Of a stretch of DNA of 64,000 bases, positions 27,391-36,824 are shown in pieces (position 1 is the first letter of the stretch; each line of letters opens with the position of its first letter). The position numbers and the translations under genes are program-made. Under the pieces are notes generated by a model that searched no databases, was not told the origin of the DNA, and saw only the letters and a list, made by a program, of their open reading frames with translations. Source of the DNA: Paracoccus salsus (GTDB lineage: Bacteria; Pseudomonadota; Alphaproteobacteria; Rhodobacterales; Rhodobacteraceae); the NCBI RefSeq assembly GCF_021556615.1, contig NZ_JAKGGD010000002.1, positions 310,001 through 374,000 of the forward strand, written 5' to 3'.

Positions 27391-29937
27391 TCAGAACCGT
27401 TCCAGCAACCGGCCCAGATAGTCGCGCTCGTCCTGCGGGCGCTCGCGCTGGCCGCTGCGCCGACGGATTTCGTCCAGCAGATCGCGCGCGCGCCGCGCCG
27501 GATCGATCCCCTCGGCCAATGGATCGCCCATGGTGATGATGTTTCCGTTTCCATCCCGCTGGCGCCCCAGGGGATCAAGCATTGCGCGCCTGTCGCTGCC
27601 GTTCATGTCCTGACCGGCCTGCCCCGAATCGCCGGGCTGGTCGCCCGGTTGCTGGCCGTCTTGCTGGCCCTGCTCGGCGCTGCGGCGATCCTGCTGCCCC
27701 ATCATGTCGGACAGGGCCCGCATCCCCTCGCGCATCGATTCGATCGCGTCGGCCTGGCGCTGCAAGGCGCTGCCGGTATCGCCCTCGCGCAGGGCCTGTT
27801 CGGCGTCCTCCATCGCGCGCCCGGCCTCGTCCAGCTGGCGACCCGCCTGGTCGCCCTGTTCCGAGCCCTGCCCCGGCAGCATGCCGCGCTGCTGGCCCAA
27901 CTGTTCGCGCAGCTCGCGCTGACGTTGCGCCAACTCGTCGGCGCGGCCCGAAGGCTGGCCCGGCTGCCCCTGGCCGAACTGCTCCTGCATGTCGCGAAAC
28001 GCCTCGTCGGACAGCCGCTGCTGCTCGCGCAACGTGTCAGCCAGCCGGTTCATCGGTTCGTTGCCCTGGCTGCCCTCCTGTCCCTCGCCACCCTGACCCT
28101 GCGTGACCTGCAGATTTTCCATCATCCTGTTGAACTGCTCCAGCAATTGCTGGGCCTCGGCCATCCGACCCTCGTTCATCAGGCGCTGGATCTCGTCCAT
28201 CATCTGCTGGATCTGGTCGCCGGTGATCGTCTGGGTCTGCTGGTTCTGTGCAAATCGGTCCGCCGGATCGCGCTCGCCCTGCTCGGCGAGCATCCGTGTA
28301 TAGGCGTCGGTCGCCTCTCGCAGCTCGTCCATCAGCCGCTGAATCTCGTCGGGGCTTGCTCCGTTGCGGATCGCCTCGGACAGTTTCTCCTGCGCCTGCT
28401 TCATGCGCGCCAGGGCGTCAGCCAGACCGCCGTCCTCGAGCAGGATGGCCGCTTTCCACAGCGCCTCGGCCAGCTTGTCGCGCGCCTCGTCATCCAGCGG
28501 GCCGGCTTCAAGCTGGCGCACCGCAGCGCGCAGCTGCCGATACAGGGATTGATCGATGTAGCCGTCAGGCTGCCAGGTGATCGCACGCAGGATCTCGGCG
28601 CTGCGCCCGGCATTCTCGCGCGACCACAGCAGGTCGCGGCGCAGTTCGATCAACGCGGCAGCGCGCGGCTCGAAGAAGCGTCGGCCCGGCAGCAGCGTCC
28701 GCAGCGGCGCAGCCTCGCCGACCTGGTCGATGCCGTCGATCGCCTCGAGTGTCAGGCTGACCGGCAGGTTGGCCCAGGGATGCCGCGCCAGATCCTCGAC
28801 CAGTTGCCCCTGCACCGCGCGCCGATCACCGCCGCGCGGCATGGGAAGGGCAAGCGCGATCGGCGCGCGCGGCTCGGGCTCGACCGCCAGCCCGAACCGC
28901 CGGTCCACCGCAGCCAGATCCAGCGCGATCCGCGCCTCGCCGGCGATGACACCGTGGTCGTCCTCGGCCTCGAAATCCTGCATCATCCGCCCATCGGCAC
29001 GGCGCGTCGGCGCGGCCCCGGCCTTGATCACCGGCGGCTGGTCGGGCGAAACGGACACATCGATGCGCTGTCCCGCGACCGCGATGACGCCCGATCTCTC
29101 GGCCCGGAAACCCGGGGCGCCGGGATCGTCGCTTACGATGCTGCCGATGTCCTGCGTCACGGCGGCTCCGTCCCCGTACAGCCGGAACGTCACGGCGCTG
29201 CCCTTGGGCAGTTCCAGAACCTGCCCCGCGCGCAGGGCGTTCAGATAGATCGTCGGCCTGCGCGTGTAGGCCGGCGGCTCGGCCCAGCCTTCCCAGCTGG
29301 GGCCGGTCTCGGCAGTGGCTCCGGCCAGCGGCCGCCCGACCGTGGCCGCAATCGCCGACACGCCCTGCCCCATCTGCGCGGCGCCGCCAAAGATCAACGC
29401 CATCACCAGCGCCACCAGCGAGGCCAGACGCAGCGCCAGCGGATCGCTTCGGGCCAGATCGGCATCGGGCCGGACCGCCCGCGCCGCGGCCGCCCGCGTC
29501 CGCATCTGCGCCAGATGCGCCTGCCACAGCGCGCCCTCGCCGCCAATCGCCGCGCTGTCGCCCAAAGCCGCCAGGGGGCGGCCCTGCAAGGACCGGTCCA
29601 GTCGATCCACCGCCTCGGGCGCCCGTACCCGGCGATAGCGCAGCCCGCCGCGAATCGCTGCAAGGATGACAGCGACCAGCGCCAGCCCCGCCGCCCAGGG
29701 CAGCACCGATTGGGGAATCGCCGTCACGCCACCCAGCGCGAAACCCGCGAAAATCGCGCCCAGCAAAGCAGCCAGCGGCCAGAAGGCACGCGCCGCTCGT
29801 TCCCACACCATCCCCCAGCGGGTCAGCCGAAGCGCCAGCAGGATACCGGCCTGCCTTGGTCCGTAAATATCCTCGGGCGTCCGGGGGCAGACAGCCCCCG
29901 GCGCTGACGGTTCGCGCAAGCGTCGGGTCAAAGCCAT
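27391..29937 (-). CDS. TIGR02302/DUF4175-family membrane protein
   Basis: An 848-residue inner-membrane protein of unknown function, conserved in alphaproteobacteria. Two hydrophobic segments (about 48-72 and 79-98) and a third near 168-187 precede a large periplasmic part. The C-terminal 300 residues are rich in Gln, Glu, Arg and Met with repeats of the type QGQxGQxG, ending in YLGRLLERF. ATG at 29937 overlaps the lysA stop by 10 bases. Residues about 12-27 are encoded by a REP-like repeat, so the true start may be further in (for example ATG at 29811, just before WERAARAFWP). Cell-envelope role is only suggested by context. Confidence 0.8.
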   Translation of the reverse strand: MALTRRLREPSAPGAVCPRTPEDIYGPRQAGILLALRLTRWGMVWERAARAFWPLAALLGAIFAGFALGGVTAIPQSVLPWAAGLALVAVILAAIRGGLRYRRVRAPEAVDRLDRSLQGRPLAALGDSAAIGGEGALWQAHLAQMRTRAAAARAVRPDADLARSDPLALRLASLVALVMALIFGGAAQMGQGVSAIAATVGRPLAGATAETGPSWEGWAEPPAYTRRPTIYLNALRAGQVLELPKGSAVTFRLYGDGAAVTQDIGSIVSDDPGAPGFRAERSGVIAVAGQRIDVSVSPDQPPVIKAGAAPTRRADGRMMQDFEAEDDHGVIAGEARIALDLAAVDRRFGLAVEPEPRAPIALALPMPRGGDRRAVQGQLVEDLARHPWANLPVSLTLEAIDGIDQVGEAAPLRTLLPGRRFFEPRAAALIELRRDLLWSRENAGRSAEILRAITWQPDGYIDQSLYRQLRAAVRQLEAGPLDDEARDKLAEALWKAAILLEDGGLADALARMKQAQEKLSEAIRNGASPDEIQRLMDELREATDAYTRMLAEQGERDPADRFAQNQQTQTITGDQIQQMMDEIQRLMNEGRMAEAQQLLEQFNRMMENLQVTQGQGGEGQEGSQGNEPMNRLADTLREQQRLSDEAFRDMQEQFGQGQPGQPSGRADELAQRQRELREQLGQQRGMLPGQGSEQGDQAGRQLDEAGRAMEDAEQALREGDTGSALQRQADAIESMREGMRALSDMMGQQDRRSAEQGQQDGQQPGDQPGDSGQAGQDMNGSDRRAMLDPLGRQRDGNGNIITMGDPLAEGIDPARRARDLLDEIRRRSGQRERPQDERDYLGRLLERF
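29856..29901. repeat. REP-like repeat, copy 2
   Basis: TTGGTCC-NN-AAATATCCT (29856-29873) is followed by a perfect 8-base hairpin, CCGGGGGC (29881-29888) with GCCCCCGG (29894-29901). It matches copy 1 at 17567 in the 18-base block and in having a hairpin after it. It overlaps the first codons of the TIGR02302 gene as that gene is drawn. Confidence 0.6.
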
Positions 29938-31193
29938 TCCGGGATGGTATCGCGGGACAGCATGTCCTCAAATGTCGGCCTTGCGCGGATGACGGCGAAG
30001 TGATCGCCGCTGACCAGAACCTCGGGCACCAGCGGGCGCGAGTTGTATTCGGAGGCCATGACCGCGCCGTAGGCCCCGGCGGATCGGAACGCGATCAGGT
30101 CGGCCGCCGCCAGCATCGGCAACTGCGTGTCCTTCTGGAAGGTGTCACCCGATTCGCAGACCGGGCCGACCACGTCGAAGCGCCGGACCTCGGCGCCGAC
30201 GGCCGGTTCGACCACCGGCACGATGTCGTGATGCGCGCCATACATCGCCGGTCGCAGCAGGTCGTTCATCGCCGCATCCACAATCAGGAAATCCCGCCCC
30301 TCGCCCTGCTTGAGATAGATGACCGAGGCCAGCAGGATTCCGGCATTCCCGACGATGTTTCGGCCCGGCTCGATCTCGATCTCGCAGCCCAGTTCGCCGA
30401 CCGTCTCGCGGATCACCTCGCCATATTCGATCGGCAGCGGCGGGGCGTTGTTGTCGCGTCGATAGGGGATGCCAAGCCCGCCGCCCAGATCCAGCCGGGT
30501 GATCGCGTGACCGTCCGCGCGCAGCGCCCGCGTCAGATCGGCGACTTTCGCGTAGGCCACGCGATAGGGGTCCAGATCGGTCAGTTGACTGCCGATATGG
30601 ACGTCCACGCCGACAATCTTCAGCCCTGGCAGCGCCGCCGCCTCGGCATAGACGGTCCGCGCCCTGGCGATCGGGATGCCGAACTTGTTGTCGGATTTGC
30701 CGGTTGCGATCTTCTCATGCGTCCGGGCGTCCACGTCCGGGTTCACCCGGATCGCCACCGGCACCTCGGTGCCCATGCTGGCAGCCAGGTCCGACAACGC
30801 ACGCATCTCGGGCTCGCTCTCGATGTTGAACTGCCGGATTCCGCCTTCGATCGCCTGTCGCATCTCGGGGATGGTCTTGCCGACACCCGAGAACACGATG
30901 CGCTCACCCGGCACGCCGGCGGCCCTGGCGCGCCGATACTCGCCACCCGAGACGACGTCCATGCCTGCACCGAGATCGCCCAACAGCTTCAGCACGGCAA
31001 GGTTCGAGTTGGCCTTCACGGCGAAGCAGACCAGATGGTCCGTCCAGTCCAGCGCCTGCCTGAACAGCCCGAAATGGCGCGTCAGCGTGGCGGCGGAGTA
31101 GACATAAACAGGCGTGCCCACCTGCGCCGCGATGCGCGACAGAGGCACGTCTTCGGCATGCAGCGCGCCGCCATGGTAGTTGAAGTGATCCAC
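29928..31193 (-). CDS. lysA: Diaminopimelate decarboxylase
   Basis: A 421-residue PLP enzyme, last step of lysine synthesis (meso-diaminopimelate to lysine plus CO2). The PLP lysine is Lys60 in FAVKANSN; HIGSQ, the GGGLGIPY loop and GPVCESGD near the C-terminus are all present. The start is a GTG at 31193 directly after the stop of the LptM-like gene, with GGAG five bases upstream. The lipoprotein-lysA order also exists in Pseudomonas (lppL-lysA-dapF). Confidence 0.96.
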   Translation of the reverse strand: MDHFNYHGGALHAEDVPLSRIAAQVGTPVYVYSAATLTRHFGLFRQALDWTDHLVCFAVKANSNLAVLKLLGDLGAGMDVVSGGEYRRARAAGVPGERIVFSGVGKTIPEMRQAIEGGIRQFNIESEPEMRALSDLAASMGTEVPVAIRVNPDVDARTHEKIATGKSDNKFGIPIARARTVYAEAAALPGLKIVGVDVHIGSQLTDLDPYRVAYAKVADLTRALRADGHAITRLDLGGGLGIPYRRDNNAPPLPIEYGEVIRETVGELGCEIEIEPGRNIVGNAGILLASVIYLKQGEGRDFLIVDAAMNDLLRPAMYGAHHDIVPVVEPAVGAEVRRFDVVGPVCESGDTFQKDTQLPMLAAADLIAFRSAGAYGAVMASEYNSRPLVPEVLVSGDHFAVIRARPTFEDMLSRDTIPEWL

Positions 31194-31367
31194 CTACAAC
31201 TCCGTCACGACGCCCGTCGTGGCGTGTCCGGACATCGAGATGCTGGATTTCGCAGGAGTCCTGGGCGCCGCTGGCCGCTCGGGAGGGCCGTCGACCCCGC
31301 AACCCGCCAGCAGCGTGGCGGTCAGGACAAGAAGCGCGGCTGCGCCGGAGACTGGAATACGTATCAT
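31194..31367 (-). CDS. lptM: Small LptM-like lipoprotein
   Basis: A 57-residue lipoprotein. The signal peptide ends in the lipobox LLAGC, and the sequence after the acylated cysteine, CGVDGPPERP, matches the CGxxGPxxxP pattern of LptM (YifL), which helps oxidative maturation of the LPS translocon protein LptD in E. coli. The remaining 30 residues are low complexity. ATG at 31367 is preferred over a TTG at 31385. It abuts lysA, the position this lipoprotein has in other proteobacteria. The functional link to LptD here is inference. Confidence 0.75.
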   Translation of the reverse strand: MIRIPVSGAAALLVLTATLLAGCGVDGPPERPAAPRTPAKSSISMSGHATTGVVTEL

Positions 31368-31401
31368 CTGCGTCACCCCTGGCAATGACGCATCTATGTC
31401 A

Positions 31402-31435
31402 GAGGCGGCGGCGAAAGCAAATATCCCGCCGCCTC
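31402..31435 (-). terminator. Hairpin after the Spy-like gene
   Basis: GAGGCGGCGG (31402-31411) and CCGCCGCCTC (31426-31435) pair perfectly around a 14-base loop. It lies between the Spy-like gene stop and the lptM start on the minus strand and has no T tract, so it is a weak terminator or processing signal. Confidence 0.4.
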
Positions 31436-31446
31436 CCGGAAAGCCG

Positions 31447-31878
31447 CTATTCGGTCACCGCGGCCAGCTGGAGAAGCCGGGCAAACTGGTCCGCACTCAG
31501 CACCTCGCGCCAGTGATCGACGCATTCCGAACGCATCATGATCAGAGCCGTCTCTTTCTCACCGATCTGCCGGGCCAGCGATTCGCGCTCTTCGGCCGGT
31601 GCGCCGGCGGCAATCTTGGCACGGATTTCGGTGCGCAGGGCGACCGCTTCATCCTCGAGCGACTTGCGCATGGCGGGCATCTCGGCCAGCCAGGACGCAA
31701 GTGCGGCCTTTTGCTCGTCGTTCAGCGCAAGCGTGTCCGTGTTCTTCGCCAGAACACCGGTCAGCGCGATGACCGGCTGCGACAGCCCGGTTGCTGCCGG
31801 GTCGGACGGCTGCATCTGCGCAAGCGCGAGACCGGGCGACGCGACCGCAAGAACGGCGGCCAGAACGAATGCCTTCAT
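31447..31878 (-). CDS. Spy/CpxP-like periplasmic protein
   Basis: A 143-residue protein with a Sec signal peptide (residues 1-20, cleavage after ALA). The mature part is almost entirely helical and charged and contains the LTxxQ-like elements LNDEQKAAL (about 52-60) and LSADQFARLLQL near the end, as in Spy/CpxP periplasmic chaperones and metal-resistance sensors. ATG at 31878 has a strong GGAGG 8 bases upstream. It lies between argH and lptM. The family resemblance is moderate; chaperone or stress-adaptor function is inference. Confidence 0.6.
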   Translation of the reverse strand: MKAFVLAAVLAVASPGLALAQMQPSDPAATGLSQPVIALTGVLAKNTDTLALNDEQKAALASWLAEMPAMRKSLEDEAVALRTEIRAKIAAGAPAEERESLARQIGEKETALIMMRSECVDHWREVLSADQFARLLQLAAVTE

Positions 31879-31957
31879 CAGGGTGTCCTCCATTACATTC
31901 AGGTTCATGAATATTGCAATGGACTGACGGCGCGCGCACCGTGTCAGATTGCCGCGC

Positions 31958-33367
31958 TCAGCCGTGCAACCTGGTTTTCCAGCGCGTGATCTGCGCGCGC
32001 ACCTGATCGGGGGCCGTACCGCCATAGCTTTGGCGCGAGGCGACCGAATTGTGAACGCCCAGCACCGAATAGACCGACGGGGAGATGGCCGGGTGGACCG
32101 ACTGCATGTCCGAAAGCGGCAACTGATCCAGATCGCACCCTCTGGCCTCGGCCATTGCGACCAGCGAACCGGTGACATGGTGGGCCTCGCGGAAAGGCAG
32201 CCCGGCTTCGCGCACCAGCCAGTCGGCCAGGTCGGTCGCGGTCGAGAAGCCGGCCGAGGCCGCTGCCTCCAACCGGTCGCGATTGGCGGTCAGGTCGGAC
32301 AGCATCCCGGCCATCGCCGCCAGCGCCAGCATCAGGTTGTCGGCGGCGTCGAAGACCTGCTCCTTGTCTTCCTGCATGTCCTTGGAATAGGCCAAGGGCA
32401 GGCCCTTCATCACGGTGAACAAAGCCACCGTCGCGCCCAGGATGCGGCCGATCTTGGCGCGAATCAGCTCGGCCGCGTCCGGGTTGCGCTTCTGCGGCAT
32501 GATCGAGGAGCCCGTAGACCATCTGTCCGACATCGCGACGAAGCGGAACTGGGCCGAGGACCAGATCACCAGCTCTTCCGACAGGCGTGACAGATGCACG
32601 GCGCAGATCGAGGCGGCGGACAGGAATTCCAGCGCGAAGTCGCGGTCGCTGACCGCATCGAGGCTGTTCGCCATCGGCCGGTCGAAATCCAGCGCGGCGG
32701 CGGTCGCTTCGCGGTCGATCGGATAACCGGTGCCGGCCAGCGCCGCAGCGCCAAGGGGTGATTCGTTCATTCGCCGGCGCGCGTCCTGAAAGCGCGTCAG
32801 GTCCCGCCCGAACATCTCGACATAGGCCATCATGTGATGACCCCATGTGACCGGCTGGGCGGTCTGCAGATGCGTAAAGCCCGGCATCACCCAGTCTGCC
32901 CCCGCCTCGGCCTGGCCAAGCGCCGCGGCGATCACCGCATGAAGACTTGCAATGGCCGCATCGCACTGGTCGCGCACCCAAAGCCTGAAGTCGGTCGCCA
33001 CCTGATCGTTGCGCGACCGGCCGGTGTGCAACCGGCCCGCCGGCTCGCCGATGATCTCTTTCAGTCGCGCCTCGACATTCATGTGGATATCTTCCAGCGC
33101 GGTCGAGAACGGGAAATCGCCGGCCTCGATCTCTGACAAGACCGTGAGAAGCCCTTCCCCGATGGCCCGCGCATCGCTATCGCTGATGATGCCTTGTGCG
33201 GCCAGCATGGCGGCATGGGCCCGGCTGCCCCGGATGTCCTGGGCGTAAAGCCGCCGGTCGAAACCGATCGAGGCGTTGATCGCCTCCATGATCGCGTCGG
33301 GACCGGTGGCAAAGCGTCCGCCCCACATGCTGTTGGCGGCATCCTTGGCTTGGGGCCGGTCGGTCAT
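31958..33367 (-). CDS. argH: Argininosuccinate lyase
   Basis: A 469-residue enzyme of the fumarase/aspartase superfamily that splits argininosuccinate to arginine and fumarate. The superfamily signature [12 protein letters not shown] is present near residue 283, and [11 protein letters not shown] at the N-terminus, HTGRSRNDQ near 114 and TAQPVTWGH near 160 are typical. ATG at 33367 is only 22 bases from the divergent TlpA-family gene start. Confidence 0.97.
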   Translation of the reverse strand: MTDRPQAKDAANSMWGGRFATGPDAIMEAINASIGFDRRLYAQDIRGSRAHAAMLAAQGIISDSDARAIGEGLLTVLSEIEAGDFPFSTALEDIHMNVEARLKEIIGEPAGRLHTGRSRNDQVATDFRLWVRDQCDAAIASLHAVIAAALGQAEAGADWVMPGFTHLQTAQPVTWGHHMMAYVEMFGRDLTRFQDARRRMNESPLGAAALAGTGYPIDREATAAALDFDRPMANSLDAVSDRDFALEFLSAASICAVHLSRLSEELVIWSSAQFRFVAMSDRWSTGSSIMPQKRNPDAAELIRAKIGRILGATVALFTVMKGLPLAYSKDMQEDKEQVFDAADNLMLALAAMAGMLSDLTANRDRLEAAASAGFSTATDLADWLVREAGLPFREAHHVTGSLVAMAEARGCDLDQLPLSDMQSVHPAISPSVYSVLGVHNSVASRQSYGGTAPDQVRAQITRWKTRLHG

Positions 33368-33389
33368 TGAAAAGTCCTTCGGAGGTAAC

Positions 33390-33938
33390 ATGCTGCATTC
33401 CGCCCTGCTTTATACGGCGCTGGTTATCGGTGCAAACACCGCCTTCGCCGGCGAGGTCGACTGGCAGGCGGCCAAAGACGCGGGGATGGTCAAGCTGGTC
33501 CCGTCCGAAGACGCGCCAAGCCTGCCCGACACATCTTTCACGGACCCCGACGGGGGCGCCCACAGCCTTGCCGATTACAAGGGCAAGGTGGTGCTGCTGA
33601 ACTTCTGGGCGACCTGGTGCGCGCCCTGTCGCGAGGAAATGCCCTCGCTGGACGCGTTGCAGACGGAACTGGGCGGCGACGAATTCGAGGTCGTACCGAT
33701 CGCCACGGGCCGCAACGCGCCCGCCAAGATCGAATCCTTCTTCGAAGAGACGGGTGTCTCGAACCTGCCGGTTCTTCTGGACCCCAGGCAGAAACTGGCA
33801 CGCGAGATGGGCGTGGTCGGGCTGCCGGTCAGCGTGCTGATCGACCGCGACGGCAAAGAGGTGGCCCGTCTGCTGGGGGATGCGGACTGGGCCAGCGAGC
33901 CTGCCAAGCAGGTCATCCGGCAGCTGACAGCCGACTGA
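33390..33938 (+). CDS. TlpA-family thiol:disulfide oxidoreductase
   Basis: A 182-residue periplasmic thioredoxin-like protein. A signal peptide covers residues 1-20 (cleavage after AFA). The active site is Cys77-AP-Cys80 in WATWCAPC, and the cis-Pro motif appears as GLPVSVLID. TlpA/ResA-type proteins reduce cysteines for cytochrome c or oxidase assembly. ATG at 33390 has GGAGGT upstream. The start is 22 bases from argH on the other strand, and the 3' end overlaps the convergent tag gene by 26 bases, so both ends are tightly packed. Confidence 0.92.
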   Translation: MLHSALLYTALVIGANTAFAGEVDWQAAKDAGMVKLVPSEDAPSLPDTSFTDPDGGAHSLADYKGKVVLLNFWATWCAPCREEMPSLDALQTELGGDEFEVVPIATGRNAPAKIESFFEETGVSNLPVLLDPRQKLAREMGVVGLPVSVLIDRDGKEVARLLGDADWASEPAKQVIRQLTAD

Positions 33939-34488
33939 CCTGCGCGTGGCGCGGGCAACTGGTCATGTGATCGTTGACCATGCCCGTCGCCTGCATGAAG
34001 GCATAGGTGATGACCGGCCCGCAGAAACTGAAGCCCCGCTTCTTCAGCGCCTTTGACAGCGCAACCGATTCGGGCGTGGCGGCTGGCACCTCGGTCGCGT
34101 CGGCGAATCCGTTCTGGATCGGATCGCCGCCCACAAAGGACCACAGCCACGGCGAAAAGCCCTCGGCCTGCTCGATCTCGAGGAAACGTCGCGCGCCGTT
34201 GACGGTGGCCGCGATCTTGCCGCGATGGCGGATGATCCCGCGGTTCTGCAGCGCCTTGTCGATCCGTCCTTCGTCCCAGCACGCCACGCGTTCGGGATCG
34301 AAGCCCTCGAACTCCTCGCGGAAATTGTCGCGTTTCTTCAGGATGGTGATCCAGCTGAGGCCGGCCTGGAATCCGTCCAGCACCAGCTTTTCCCACAGCG
34401 CACGGGGGTCGCGTTCCGGGACGCCCCATTCCTGGTCGTGATAGGCGACATAGATCGGGTCGGTGCCGCACCAGCTGCAGCGTGTCAT
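33913..34488 (-). CDS. tag: DNA-3-methyladenine glycosylase I
   Basis: A 191-residue base-excision enzyme that removes 3-methyladenine. The zinc ligands expected from the E. coli enzyme are present: Cys4, His17, His174 and Cys178. The QAGLSW loop at 41-46 is conserved; the residue matching the catalytic Glu38 is Asp38 in LVLDGFQAGLSW, which I believe is common in the alphaproteobacterial branch. The 3' end overlaps the TlpA-family gene by 26 bases in convergent orientation. Confidence 0.93.
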   Translation of the reverse strand: MTRCSWCGTDPIYVAYHDQEWGVPERDPRALWEKLVLDGFQAGLSWITILKKRDNFREEFEGFDPERVACWDEGRIDKALQNRGIIRHRGKIAATVNGARRFLEIEQAEGFSPWLWSFVGGDPIQNGFADATEVPAATPESVALSKALKKRGFSFCGPVITYAFMQATGMVNDHMTSCPRHAQVSRLSAAG

Positions 34489-34576
34489 GGGACGTTAACC
34501 TCGAGTCCAGATTGTCCTGCGATTTTACGCAAAGTTAGGCAATCATGCGCACAGTGCAAGAAAACCCGTTCCGAAG

Positions 34577-35404
34577 ATGAGGCCCGATGTGAGCAACGGC
34601 ACCATTCCGAAAGGCTCGCCGCTGGATTACGCGATCGACCAGCAAAGCCGGATCACCCTACCCGCTGTGCGCGCCGCGGTCGAGCGCGGCAGCGGTGTGC
34701 TTGCCTTTCAGCCGATCGTGCAGGCGCAGCGCCCCCAGCGCGCGGCCTTCTACGAAGGGCTGATCCGCATCATCGACGATTCGGGCCGGATCGTTCCCCT
34801 CAGGGATTTCCTGCCGGCGGCCGAAACGACCGAGCTTGGACGCCAGATCGACTGCCTCTCGCTGTCGCTTGGCCTCAAGGCGTTGGCCGAGGACCCGTCG
34901 CTGCGGCTGTCGATCAACATGTCAGCACGTTCGATCGGGTATCCCGACTGGATTCGCACCCTGCGCGACGGAATCACCGACGATCCCCATATCGGCGAAA
35001 GGCTGATCCTGGAGATTACGGAAAGCTCGGCGATGGGGATGCCCGATCAGGTGCAGAACTTCATGCGCGAGGTCCAGCGCCAGGGCATCAGCCTGGCGCT
35101 GGACGATTTCGGCGCCGGCTATACGTCGTTCCGCTATCTGCGCGATTTCTGCTTCGACATGATCAAGATCGACGGGCAGTTCATCCGCGAGATCGCCCGG
35201 CACCCGGACAATCAGGTTCTGACCCGCGCGCTGATGTCGATCGCACATCATTTCGACATGTTCACGGTCGCCGAATCGGTTGAAACCGCCGAGGATGCAA
35301 GCTTCCTGATCGACAGCGGTATCGACTGCCTGCAAGGCTACTATTTCGGCGCGCCGACCATCGCGCCGCCGTGGAAGTCGCCCCCGTCGGTCGCGCGGCG
35401 CTGA
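34577..35404 (+). CDS. EAL-domain cyclic-di-GMP phosphodiesterase
   Basis: A 275-residue cytoplasmic protein consisting almost only of an EAL domain (about 40-265). Residues expected for metal and substrate binding are present: Glu60 in the EGL version of the EAL motif, Asn114, Glu146 in EITES, Asp176-Asp177 in LDDFGAGY, Lys197 and Glu233/Glu236 in VAESVET. It should therefore be catalytically competent in hydrolysing cyclic di-GMP. There is no sensory, GGDEF or membrane domain. It has no obvious operon partner. The start ATG at 34577 lacks a strong Shine-Dalgarno sequence. Confidence 0.9.
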   Translation: MRPDVSNGTIPKGSPLDYAIDQQSRITLPAVRAAVERGSGVLAFQPIVQAQRPQRAAFYEGLIRIIDDSGRIVPLRDFLPAAETTELGRQIDCLSLSLGLKALAEDPSLRLSINMSARSIGYPDWIRTLRDGITDDPHIGERLILEITESSAMGMPDQVQNFMREVQRQGISLALDDFGAGYTSFRYLRDFCFDMIKIDGQFIREIARHPDNQVLTRALMSIAHHFDMFTVAESVETAEDASFLIDSGIDCLQGYYFGAPTIAPPWKSPPSVARR

Positions 35405-35410
35405 TCCCCC

Positions 35411-35430
35411 CGCCGCCAGAGCCGGCGGCG
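35411..35430 (+). terminator. Hairpin after the EAL gene
   Basis: CGCCGCC (35411-35417) pairs with GGCGGCG (35424-35430) just after the EAL stop. There is no T tract. It is the only structure before the phaA promoter region. Confidence 0.35.
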
Positions 35431-35567
35431 CGGCAGTCGCGAAGCGGCAGGGCGGGTCTGGTCAGATGTCGAGCCCATGGTCCTCGAGGCGCGGCCCGCG
35501 ACAACCGCGCGGAAACCGCGATATGCGAGAAGCCGGCCCCGCGCGACAGCGATCGCCCGTCACCGGC

Positions 35568-35597
35568 TTGACGCGACGGCGCGAACCCGCATCCTAA
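35568..35597 (+). promoter_or_regulatory. Candidate phaA promoter
   Basis: TTGACG (35568-35573) and TCCTAA (35592-35597) are separated by 18 bases (17 if the -10 is read as ATCCTA), 45 bases before the phaA ATG. A good sigma-70 candidate. Confidence 0.5.
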
Positions 35598-35641
35598 CCG
35601 CGATTCGCCGAACATTCGGCGCAGATGGGAAGGAGCCCTTC

Positions 35642-36814
35642 ATGACCAAAGCCGTTATCGTATCCGCCGCCCGCACGCCGGTCGGCAGCTTCATGGGATC
35701 ATTCGCCAATGTTCCGGCGCACGATCTGGGCGCAGCGGTGCTGCGAGAAGTGGTCGCGCGTTCCGGCATCGATCCGGCCGAGGTCAGCGAAACCATCCTC
35801 GGACAGGTACTGACCGCGGCTCAGGGACAGAACCCGGCGCGTCAGGCGCATATCAATGCCGGCTTGCCGCAGGAATCCGCCGCCTGGCTGATCAATCAAG
35901 TGTGCGGCTCGGGGCTGCGCGCGGTCGCGCTGGCCGCCCAGCAGGTCGTGCTTGGCGATGCCACGGTCGTTCTGGCGGGCGGACAGGAAAGCATGTCGCT
36001 GGCCACCCACGCCGCCTATCTGCGCGCCGGGCAGAAGATGGGCGACATGAAGATGATCGACACGATGATCCGTGACGGGCTGTGGGACGCGTTCAACAAC
36101 TACCACATGGGCCAAACCGCCGAGAATGTGGCGGAAAAGTGGCAGATCACCCGCGATCAGCAGGACGAATTCGCCGTTGCCTCGCAGAACAAGGCCGAGG
36201 CCGCCCAGAAGGACGGTCGCTTCAGCGACGAGATCGTTTCCTACACCGTCAAGTCCCGCAAGGGCGACAGCGTCGTGGACAAGGACGAATACATCCGGCA
36301 CGGCGCGACGATGGACGCGATGCAGAAGCTGCGCCCGGCCTTTGCCAAGGATGGCTCGGTCACGGCGGCCAACGCCTCGGGGCTGAACGACGGTGCCGCC
36401 GCAGTCATGGTGATGACCGAGGAAGAGGCCGCGCGTCGGGGGCTTACGCCGCTGGCACGCATCGCCTCTTATGCGACCGCCGGTCTGGATCCTGCGATCA
36501 TGGGCACCGGTCCGATCCCTTCCAGCCGCCGGGCGCTGGAGAAGGCCGGCTGGTCGGTCGGCGACCTCGATCTGGTCGAGGCCAACGAGGCTTTCGCCGC
36601 TCAGGCCTGCGCCGTCAACAAGGACATGGGCTGGGATCCGTCGATCGTCAACGTGAACGGCGGCGCCATCGCCATCGGTCATCCGATCGGCGCATCCGGG
36701 TGCCGCATCCTCAACACCCTGCTGTTCGAGATGAAGCGCCGTGACGCGAAAAAGGGCCTGGCGACGCTGTGCATCGGCGGCGGCATGGGCGTGGCGATGT
36801 GCCTCGAGCGCTGA
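35642..36814 (+). CDS. phaA: Acetyl-CoA C-acetyltransferase (beta-ketothiolase)
   Basis: A 390-residue thiolase that condenses two acetyl-CoA to acetoacetyl-CoA, first step of polyhydroxybutyrate synthesis and of the ethylmalonyl-CoA pathway. The nucleophile is Cys88 in QVCGSGLRA, the catalytic His is in [14 protein letters not shown] and the second Cys is Cys377 in [11 protein letters not shown] at 35642 follows GGAAGGAG. phaB follows after 90 bases that hold a hairpin. Confidence 0.96.
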   Translation: MTKAVIVSAARTPVGSFMGSFANVPAHDLGAAVLREVVARSGIDPAEVSETILGQVLTAAQGQNPARQAHINAGLPQESAAWLINQVCGSGLRAVALAAQQVVLGDATVVLAGGQESMSLATHAAYLRAGQKMGDMKMIDTMIRDGLWDAFNNYHMGQTAENVAEKWQITRDQQDEFAVASQNKAEAAQKDGRFSDEIVSYTVKSRKGDSVVDKDEYIRHGATMDAMQKLRPAFAKDGSVTAANASGLNDGAAAVMVMTEEEAARRGLTPLARIASYATAGLDPAIMGTGPIPSSRRALEKAGWSVGDLDLVEANEAFAAQACAVNKDMGWDPSIVNVNGGAIAIGHPIGASGCRILNTLLFEMKRRDAKKGLATLCIGGGMGVAMCLER

Positions 36815-36824
36815 TTGGCAGAAG

